From NCBI GenBank assembly GCA_020057805.1, contig JAGVFD010000240.1, positions 1-12,001 of the forward strand: DNA of 12,001 nucleotides, given 5' to 3'. Each line of letters starts with the position of its first letter. Within the stretch, counting starts at the first letter, position 1. The stretch comes from Sideroxydans sp. (lineage in GTDB: Bacteria; Pseudomonadota; Gammaproteobacteria; Burkholderiales; Gallionellaceae). This document shows, one piece after another, positions 7,898 through 12,001 of the stretch. Position numbers and translations under genes: made by a program. The notes under the pieces were generated by a model. That model did no database searches. It had not been told where the DNA came from and saw nothing but the letters and a program-made list of their open reading frames with translations.

Positions 7898-8362
7898 ATG
7901 GGATTATTTGATTGGTTTTCAGCTCTATCTAAAGGCGATGAAAAAACCGCCGCCGCCAACTCGCAATCCGGCGCCATTCAAGAAGAAGGGGTTGTGCATG
8001 GTTTAGATTTTGTGGCGGCCATCGAAGCGCACCGAAAATGGAAAGAGCGTCTCTCTGCTTACGTGGCAGGTACGTCGGCTGAAAAATTAGATCACGCGAC
8101 TATTTGCCGCGACGATCAGTGCGCTTTGGGTAAGTGGATTTACAAAGAAGGCACCCAGTTCGTTGGACATTCTCCCACCTTTCATCAAGTGAAAGCCAAA
8201 CATGCCGAGTTCCATGTGACCGCTGCACAAATCGTAGAAAAAGTACAAACCGGCAATAAAGCGGAAGCCTCCACCATGTTGCATGAAGGCGCATTCTCTA
8301 AATCATCGCGCGATGTGCAGTCGCTGATTTCCAAGTTGTATATGGAAACAAAAGGGCTATAA
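7898..8362 (+). CDS. Stand-alone CZB (chemoreceptor zinc-binding) domain protein
   Basis: This is a 154-residue soluble protein with a perfect Shine-Dalgarno (AAGGAG, 7885-7890) 7 bases before the ATG. Residues about 38-110 match the CZB domain: AHRKW with His45, CALGKW with Cys75, and KHAEFH with His102 and His106. These are the expected three His plus one Cys of the zinc site. Extra Cys70 (CRDDQC) and His91/His96 lie nearby. CZB domains are usually fused to chemoreceptors or diguanylate cyclases, where zinc occupancy or cysteine oxidation alters output. Here there is no receptor or enzyme domain, only a short N-terminal segment (1-12) that could form an amphipathic helix, a polar linker (12-35) and a helical C-terminus. 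It follows chpA by 55 bases on the same strand and ends before a terminator, so it may be the last gene of the Pil-Chp operon or a separately promoted neighbour. A zinc or redox input to the array is inference. Confidence 0.85.
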   Translation: MGLFDWFSALSKGDEKTAAANSQSGAIQEEGVVHGLDFVAAIEAHRKWKERLSAYVAGTSAEKLDHATICRDDQCALGKWIYKEGTQFVGHSPTFHQVKAKHAEFHVTAAQIVEKVQTGNKAEASTMLHEGAFSKSSRDVQSLISKLYMETKGL

Positions 8363-8368
8363 ATTCCC

Positions 8369-8396
8369 TTGCACAATAAGTGGTACTCATTAAAAT
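8369..8396 (+). promoter_or_regulatory. Weak candidate promoter for the cytochrome gene, overlapping the terminator stem
   Basis: TTGCAC (8369-8374), a 16-base spacer and TAAAAT (8391-8396, five of six positions) could form a promoter whose start near 8403 falls at the end of the left arm or in the loop of the terminator hairpin. The -35 is poor. No better promoter is visible before the cytochrome gene. Confidence 0.25.
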
Positions 8397-8422
8397 CGGC
8401 GTGTTGTCACGCCGATTTTTTT
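8392..8422 (+). terminator. Rho-independent terminator after the CZB gene
   Basis: A perfect 12-base-pair stem is formed by AAAATCGGCGTG (8392-8403) and its exact reverse complement (8408-8419), with the four-base loop TTGT. The T-run 8416-8422 closes the structure. The GC-rich core GGCGTG/CACGCC plus T-tract is the standard intrinsic terminator design. It lies 29 bases after the CZB stop and should end the Pil-Chp/CZB transcript. It also lies only 15 bases before the start codon of the cytochrome gene. Confidence 0.92.
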
Positions 8423-8437
8423 ATTGAGAAAGCTTTT

Positions 8438-8758
8438 ATGAAGATACAGGGAGTATTACTTTTTTGCGGGGGCTTGATTTTAAGCCAAGCCACTTACGCA
8501 GAAAACGCCGGGGCATTACTGAATAAATACAACTGCCTAATTTGTCATCACACCCACGGCAAACGAGTAGTTGGCCCTAGCTTTGAAATGGTGGCTAAAC
8601 ACTACGCGGGCGATGCCAGCGCAGCTGATTATTTGATGCAGCGGGTTCGAGCTGGCGGACCAGGCGTTTGGGGCAGCATGCCGATGCCCGCTGCGCCTGC
8701 GCAAGTGACTGATGCAGAAATTAAAGTGATGGTTGCACACATTCTGGCAACTCAATAA
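8438..8758 (+). CDS. Periplasmic mono-haem cytochrome c of the c551/c552 type
   Basis: This 106-residue precursor begins at the ATG at 8438. The frame is open further upstream to 8369, but that extension would translate through the terminator, while the 8438 start gives a proper Sec signal peptide: Lys2, a hydrophobic core (about 5-16) and likely cleavage after ATYA (residue 21). A weak GAGAAAG (8426-8432) precedes it. The mature part of about 85 residues has the haem site CLICH (Cys33, Cys36, His37), the VVGPSF and KHYAGDA wording of the c551/c552 family, GGPGVWG, and PMP with the expected axial ligand Met83. Such proteins are small periplasmic electron carriers that donate to nitrite reductase, cytochrome oxidase or cytochrome c peroxidase; the partner cannot be told here. 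No cytochrome partner or maturation gene lies nearby. Confidence 0.92.
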   Translation: MKIQGVLLFCGGLILSQATYAENAGALLNKYNCLICHHTHGKRVVGPSFEMVAKHYAGDASAADYLMQRVRAGGPGVWGSMPMPAAPAQVTDAEIKVMVAHILATQ

Positions 8759-8781
8759 AACGTGCTGTGCCCAGCTATTAG

Positions 8782-8864
8782 GGGGTTTGTGGGAGGCCGA
8801 TTTATCGGGCGATTATTTTTATAGAGAGCCTATTCGCACAATAAATCAGTCTCCCACAAACGCC
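8782..8864. repeat. REPIN-like inverted pair of REP sequences between convergent genes
   Basis: GTTTGTGGGAG (8785-8795) and its exact reverse complement CTCCCACAAAC (8851-8861) head two arms that stay similar inward. The next 17 positions match at 13, including shared GATTTAT and GCGA. An 8-base insertion (8813-8820) in the left arm is followed by ATAG/CTAT (8821-8824, 8830-8833) around an AGAGC loop. The left arm also has its own small hairpin, CCGA-TTTA-TCGG (8797-8808). A GTGGGAG-type head followed by a small hairpin, in inverted pairs, resembles REP/REPIN elements moved by RAYT transposases. It sits between the convergent cytochrome and phr genes, where it could also act as a bidirectional transcript end. 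No RAYT gene is in the window. Confidence 0.65.
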
Positions 8865-8901
8865 GTCCACCCTCATTCGGCAAACGCTAATCCAGCCACT
8901 C

Positions 8902-10326
8902 TCAGCTTATCTGCTTAAACATCTCCAGCGTCTTCACTCTCGCCAATGCGTGATCAACGATAGGCGCGGGATAGTTTTTGCCCATCACGATGCCACGTTG
9001 CTGTTGTTCACTCGACGCTAACGTCCACGGTGCGTGGATGAATTTGTCCGGACAGTTCGTCAACTCGGGAACATAACGGCGAATGAACTTGCCCGCAGGG
9101 TCGAACCGTTCTGATTGCGTGACCGGATTGAAGATGCGAAACCACGGTTGTGCATCGCAACCGGTCGAAGCAGACCATTGCCAGCCACCATTGTTCGCCG
9201 AGAGATCGTAGTCCAACAGATGCTCGGCGAAATAACGTTCGCCCCAACGCCAGTCGATCTGCAAGTCTTTAGTTAGAAACGAAGCTGTCACCATACGCAA
9301 ACGGTTGTGCATGAAGCCAGTCTGATTGAGCTGGCGCATCCCTGCGTCCACGAGTGGATAACCTGTGCGCCCCTCACACCATGCCGCGAACTTGTCCTTG
9401 TCGTTCAGCCACGCCAGCGTATCGAACTGCGGTTTGTAAGCATGGTTCACGACGTGCGGATGATGGTGAAGCAACATCTGGTAGAACTCGCGCCAGATGA
9501 GTTCAGATAACCATGTCTGCGCGCCCTGTCCACCTGCATAATGGGCATAGCTCGCCAATGCGCGGATGGAGATTGTGCCGAAACGTAGGTGCGTGGAAAG
9601 ATAGGACACCCCCTTCACTGCAGGGAAGTCTCGGCGAGCGTGATACTCACTGATGCGCTGTTGAAAGTCATCGAACAGCTTACTTGCCCCCGACATGCCA
9701 CAGGGCAACGCCATCTCACCCAGATTGGTCAGCTTGAAACCTAACGATTCCAGACTAGGCAATGCTGTTGGTGCGCACTTTGCCAATGCCTCAAGATACG
9801 TCTCCACTGGGTAAGCACGTAGGTAGAAATCGTCCAATTTCTTCAACCACGCGTTCTTGTAGGGCGTGAACACCGCGAACGGTTTGCCCGATCCATTCAA
9901 TATCTCGTCACGCTCGAAGATGACTTGGTCTTTGAAGTCGTGCATCTCGATGTCGCTCTTGCCAAGTTCAGCTGCGACGAACGCATCGCGCTGAATCGCA
10001 TCCGGTTCGTAGTCGTGATTGCAGAATACCGCCCCCGCCTTGAGCTGTTTCGCCAGCTGCGGGACGAGCTTGCGTGCGCTGCCATGCAACACATGCAGAG
10101 TGCTACCCAGCTTCTCCAGCTCAGCCTTCAACTCCTGCACGCTGCGCCAGATGAACTCGACGCGACGGTCAGCCTTGTTGGGCAAGGCATCCAAGATGTC
10201 GGTGTCAAACACGAACACGCAATGCACTGCCGCACTGTCCTTCAGTGCGTGATACAGGGCCGCATGGTCGTGCAAGCGTAAGTCGCGGCGAAACCAAAAG
10301 AGAGAGACCTGATTAGTTTTATTCAT
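8902..10326 (-). CDS. phrB: Deoxyribodipyrimidine photo-lyase (class I CPD photolyase)
   Basis: This 474-residue flavoprotein repairs cyclobutane pyrimidine dimers using blue light. The N-terminal alpha/beta antenna domain begins with LFWFRRDLRLHD (about 9-20); YEPD with Glu107 fits a folate (MTHF) antenna site. The C-terminal FAD domain (about 220-470) has ELIWREFY with Glu275 and Trp278 (dimer contacts), TGYPLVDAGMRQL, MHNRLRMVTASFLTKD, and ANNGGWQW with Asn378 near flavin N5. The electron-transfer tryptophans fit at Trp316, Trp359 and Trp382. Length and wording are close to the 472-residue E. coli enzyme, so a cryptochrome is unlikely. I chose the ATG at 10326; an in-frame TTG at 10347 would add seven residues with no better ribosome site. 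It diverges from the PilZ gene and converges on the cytochrome gene. It is GC-richer than the PilZ gene beside it (57% in the 60 bases 10081-10140). Confidence 0.95.
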   Translation of the reverse strand: MNKTNQVSLFWFRRDLRLHDHAALYHALKDSAAVHCVFVFDTDILDALPNKADRRVEFIWRSVQELKAELEKLGSTLHVLHGSARKLVPQLAKQLKAGAVFCNHDYEPDAIQRDAFVAAELGKSDIEMHDFKDQVIFERDEILNGSGKPFAVFTPYKNAWLKKLDDFYLRAYPVETYLEALAKCAPTALPSLESLGFKLTNLGEMALPCGMSGASKLFDDFQQRISEYHARRDFPAVKGVSYLSTHLRFGTISIRALASYAHYAGGQGAQTWLSELIWREFYQMLLHHHPHVVNHAYKPQFDTLAWLNDKDKFAAWCEGRTGYPLVDAGMRQLNQTGFMHNRLRMVTASFLTKDLQIDWRWGERYFAEHLLDYDLSANNGGWQWSASTGCDAQPWFRIFNPVTQSERFDPAGKFIRRYVPELTNCPDKFIHAPWTLASSEQQQRGIVMGKNYPAPIVDHALARVKTLEMFKQIS

Positions 10327-10413
10327 GTTTGATATTATGCAGAACAAAGCTTCACTTAAAAAATTTCACGCTGCTGGTTAACTCCCATCTGATTAGCTAC
10401 ACTTGAATCAAAT
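10327..10413. promoter_or_regulatory. Divergent promoter region between phr and the PilZ gene
   Basis: This 87-base AT-rich gap must hold both 5' ends. For phr, CATAAT (complement of 10334-10339) is a possible -10; for the PilZ gene, TACACT (10398-10403) is a possible -10. Neither has a convincing -35 at 17 bases, and neither gene has a clear Shine-Dalgarno. The individual elements are weak; only the divergent arrangement is certain. Confidence 0.3.
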
Positions 10414-11169
10414 ATGCCTCAACCTGCTATGACTCCTACTGCTTTTATAAAGAGAACAACAGCGCTTAATTTACCTGCGAATGCTTACTGCCATTCCCGC
10501 ATTGAAATATGCAAGGTTCTGCATAAACTATTACATGAAAACAGTGCAATTTTCGCGTGGGTAGGCGACGAGCAATTATTTGTATCACGCATCTTACGCA
10601 TTGATGAAAGCGCGGATTCTCTCGTGATGGAATATGGCGAAGATAAGTCAAGAAATAACCTTTTATTTGATCAGCCCTTCTTAATTTTCAAAGCTAATTA
10701 CCAAGCTGCACATCTCGTCTTCAAACTAACCTGCCCAGCTAACATTCTGTTTAATGAAAAACCTGCGCTCCAATTCTCACTCCCTCAATCTTTGATATTT
10801 TCTCAACACCGACAAAATCAAAGAAAACCCATTCCGCCGCACTTTCCCTTAAATTGTATCGCCAGAAACAAAGGGACTTTGTTATTAGTATCCATCGTTG
10901 ACATTAGCTTAAATGGCATGGGCGGCATTATTTCCGACATGGACTCCAAGTTAACTGTTGGCACGATTTTGAGCGGATGCCGCGTTATTTACCCAAATGG
11001 TAATCCCATTAAAGTTGACCTAGTCGTGCGCAATATCCAGACCATCACCGATTCAAATGGCAAACTTTGCAAGCGCGCTGGCGTAAGCTTTCTTCAGCGT
11101 CCTGATGAAATTCAGGCACTCATAAACCACTTTATTTACGATTTAGACCCTCTAAAAATGTCACCTTAA
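10414..11169 (+). CDS. YcgR-like PilZ domain c-di-GMP receptor
   Basis: This 251-residue protein has the two-domain YcgR layout: an N-terminal beta-rich YcgR-type domain (about 28-125) and a C-terminal PilZ domain (about 128-245). The c-di-GMP motifs are intact: RQNQR with Arg133 and Arg137 (RxxxR) and DISLNG at 163-168 (DxSxxG), at the usual spacing, so binding is expected. In enterobacteria YcgR brakes the flagellar motor when c-di-GMP is high; other relatives act on different outputs. No flagellar genes are visible here, and the only motility genes in the window are those for type IV pili, so the target is unknown. ATG 10414 is used; ATG 10429 is an alternative and neither has a clear Shine-Dalgarno. 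Base composition is distinctly AT-rich (about 40% GC in two 60-base samples) between two GC-rich neighbours, which may mean insertion of this gene between phr and yqgE. Confidence 0.85.
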   Translation: MPQPAMTPTAFIKRTTALNLPANAYCHSRIEICKVLHKLLHENSAIFAWVGDEQLFVSRILRIDESADSLVMEYGEDKSRNNLLFDQPFLIFKANYQAAHLVFKLTCPANILFNEKPALQFSLPQSLIFSQHRQNQRKPIPPHFPLNCIARNKGTLLLVSIVDISLNGMGGIISDMDSKLTVGTILSGCRVIYPNGNPIKVDLVVRNIQTITDSNGKLCKRAGVSFLQRPDEIQALINHFIYDLDPLKMSP

Positions 11170-11192
11170 GCCTCCAGCCGGAATTTTTTCGC

Positions 11193-11214
11193 ATTAAATT
11201 AAACTTAATTTAAT
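11193..11214. promoter_or_regulatory. Perfect 22-base AT-rich palindrome upstream of yqgE
   Basis: ATTAAATTAA (11193-11202) and its exact reverse complement TTAATTTAAT (11205-11214) flank a central AC. It starts 23 bases after the PilZ stop and ends 7 bases before a candidate -35 (11222). The symmetry fits an operator for a dimeric regulator. Lacking GC pairs and a following T-run, it is a poor terminator. Confidence 0.4.
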
Positions 11215-11221
11215 TTGCTAC

Positions 11222-11251
11222 TTGAACTCAAAATATCACAGCTCATAAAAT
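11222..11251 (+). promoter_or_regulatory. Distal candidate promoter for yqgE
   Basis: TTGAAC (11222-11227) and TAAAAT (11246-11251), spacer 18 bases, match four and five of six consensus positions. A transcript from here would have a leader of about 50 bases before the ATG at 11308. Confidence 0.3.
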
Positions 11252-11272
11252 GTCTGAAGGTGGGGACAAAAT

Positions 11273-11301
11273 TTGTGAAGGTTCATTCAGAAAGCTACAA
11301 T
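11273..11301 (+). promoter_or_regulatory. Proximal candidate sigma70 promoter for yqgE-ruvX
   Basis: TTGTGA (11273-11278) and TACAAT (11296-11301) have the ideal 17-base spacer and match four and five of six positions. Transcription would start about 6-8 bases after the -10, at or within a base or two of the yqgE ATG at 11308, giving a leaderless or nearly leaderless message. That fits the absence of a Shine-Dalgarno before this gene. Confidence 0.5.
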
Positions 11302-11307
11302 GCCGCC

Positions 11308-11868
11308 ATGTCAAACATGAACCTCACCAACCACTTCCTGATCGCCATGCCGGCGATGACCGATCCCTTCTTCGCCAAGTCGCTCACTTATGTGTGCGAA
11401 CACAACGACGAGGGTGCGATGGGTATCGTGGTGAACCGCCCGATCAGCCTCAATCTGAGTGAGTTGTTCGCGCAGATCAACATGCCACTCACCCAGCCAG
11501 AACTCGAAGATATGCCCGTACATTTCGGCGGCCCAGTACAGACCGACCGGGGCTTCGTCCTACACAACGCAGGGGGCCAATGGCAATCGACCTTGAAGGT
11601 GAATGACAAGATCGAGCTCACCACCTCCAAAGACATCTTGCAGGCGGTAGGTGAAGGCACGGGTCCTAGCAATCTGCTCATCACCCTTGGCTATGCGGGT
11701 TGGTCTGAAGGACAGTTGGAACAAGAGCTGGCAGCCAATGCTTGGCTGAGCGTTCAAGCTACCGAACACATTCTGTTCGACCTGCCCGCCGAAGAAAAAC
11801 TGGCCGCAGCGATGGCCTTGCTCGGCGTTGATTTCGCATCCCTTTCCGAAGAGGCCGGACATGCCTGA
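11308..11868 (+). CDS. yqgE: YqgE/AlgH family protein
   Basis: This 186-residue protein belongs to the UPF0301/YqgE (AlgH) family, close to the 187 residues of E. coli YqgE. Family motifs in order are NHFLIAMP near the start, [21 protein letters not shown] (split by the family's first conserved strand), VVNRP, HFGGPV and DRGFVLH, LGYAGW and GQLEQEL, NAWL, and the C-terminal AGHA. The frame is open back to 11215, but homology begins at the MNL at 11317, so I take ATG 11308 (ATG 11317 is equally possible). The molecular role is not established; AlgH was named for an effect on alginate gene expression in Pseudomonas. Its stop overlaps the ruvX start by 8 bases, the conserved yqgE-ruvX pairing of many proteobacteria. 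GC is high (65% in 11521-11580). Confidence 0.93.
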   Translation: MSNMNLTNHFLIAMPAMTDPFFAKSLTYVCEHNDEGAMGIVVNRPISLNLSELFAQINMPLTQPELEDMPVHFGGPVQTDRGFVLHNAGGQWQSTLKVNDKIELTTSKDILQAVGEGTGPSNLLITLGYAGWSEGQLEQELAANAWLSVQATEHILFDLPAEEKLAAAMALLGVDFASLSEEAGHA

Positions 11869-12001
11869 CGGGCAGTCTTCCTCCACCCTCTCAGGCACTT
11901 TCCTCGCATTCGATTTCGGCACCAAACGCATCGGCATCGCCGTAGGCAACAATATCTCCGGCACCGCCCGCCCTCTCTCTACCATCAACGATGAGAAGAC
12001 C
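11861..12001 (+). CDS. ruvX: RuvX/YqgF pre-16S rRNA nuclease or Holliday junction resolvase, N-terminal part
   Basis: The first 47 codons are in the window and the gene runs off the end. ATG 11861 lies inside the yqgE 3' end (8-base overlap), with GAAGAGG (11848-11854) leaving a 6-base spacer, so translation is probably coupled. Residues 15-30 read [16 protein letters not shown], the first RNase H-fold strand of the YqgF family with the presumed catalytic Asp18. The family completes 16S rRNA 5' end maturation and has also been described as a resolvase. The N-terminal extension of about 12 Ser/Gly-rich residues before the first strand is a little long for the family; an internal start is not visible. 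The remaining catalytic residues are outside the window. Confidence 0.93.
   Translation, partial: MPDGQSSSTLSGTFLAFDFGTKRIGIAVGNNISGTARPLSTINDEKT

Noticed and set aside
8369..8437. Upstream extension of the cytochrome reading frame
   Set aside because: It would translate through the terminator hairpin and bury the signal peptide; the start at 8438 gives a normal secreted cytochrome.
11171..11189. CCAGCCGG followed by a T-run after the PilZ gene, as a possible terminator
   Set aside because: The T-run is present but no stem longer than two or three pairs precedes it.
11215..11307. Upstream extension of the yqgE reading frame
   Set aside because: It would include promoter-like DNA and 31 residues absent from the family; homology begins at the ATGs at 11308/11317.
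11560..11988. 142-codon minus-strand open frame across yqgE and ruvX
   Set aside because: It runs antisense to two conserved genes and shows no family motif.
1..12001. CRISPR arrays, tRNA or rRNA genes, transposases and prophage genes
   Set aside because: I found no regularly spaced repeats, no cloverleaf-like segments and no mobile-element proteins; gaps other than those described are short.

Overview
The window looks like chromosomal DNA of a Gram-negative proteobacterium, most likely a betaproteobacterium of the Nitrosomonadales/Gallionellaceae kind. That placement is inferred from gene content and order: a pilH-pilI-pilJ-chpA pilus chemotaxis cluster, a c551/c552-type cytochrome, a class I photolyase and a yqgE-ruvX pair. 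No rRNA or marker gene is present to prove it.

Layout. Positions 1-7842 hold a tight plus-strand operon for the Pil-Chp system that controls twitching motility: the tail of a PilH-type response regulator, the CheW-like adaptor PilI, the transmembrane chemoreceptor PilJ, and a 1721-residue hybrid kinase of the ChpA/PilL type. ChpA carries three recognisable HPt domains, a CheA-type kinase core, a CheW domain and a C-terminal receiver. Positions 7898-8362 encode a small stand-alone CZB (zinc-binding chemoreceptor) domain protein with its own candidate promoter and strong Shine-Dalgarno, followed by a near-textbook intrinsic terminator at 8392-8422. A secreted mono-haem cytochrome c starts only 15 bases after that terminator. 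Between it and the convergent photolyase gene (minus strand, 8902-10326) lies a REP-doublet (REPIN-like) imperfect palindrome. An AT-rich gene for a YcgR-type PilZ c-di-GMP receptor (10414-11169) diverges from phr. Next come a regulatory-looking intergenic stretch, yqgE (11308-11868), and the start of ruvX, which overlaps yqgE by 8 bases and runs off the window.

How the parts fit. PilJ senses a signal, PilI couples it to ChpA, ChpA autophosphorylates and passes phosphate to PilG/PilH, and these bias pilus extension and retraction motors. The CZB protein next door could feed zinc or redox state into this array, and the PilZ protein is a plausible c-di-GMP input to motility; both links are inference from domain type and position. 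The most unusual features are the stand-alone CZB gene beside chpA, a candidate promoter overlapping the terminator stem before the cytochrome gene, the REPIN-like palindrome, a C8 tract inside chpA that could act as a frameshift switch, and signs of a leaderless yqgE transcript.
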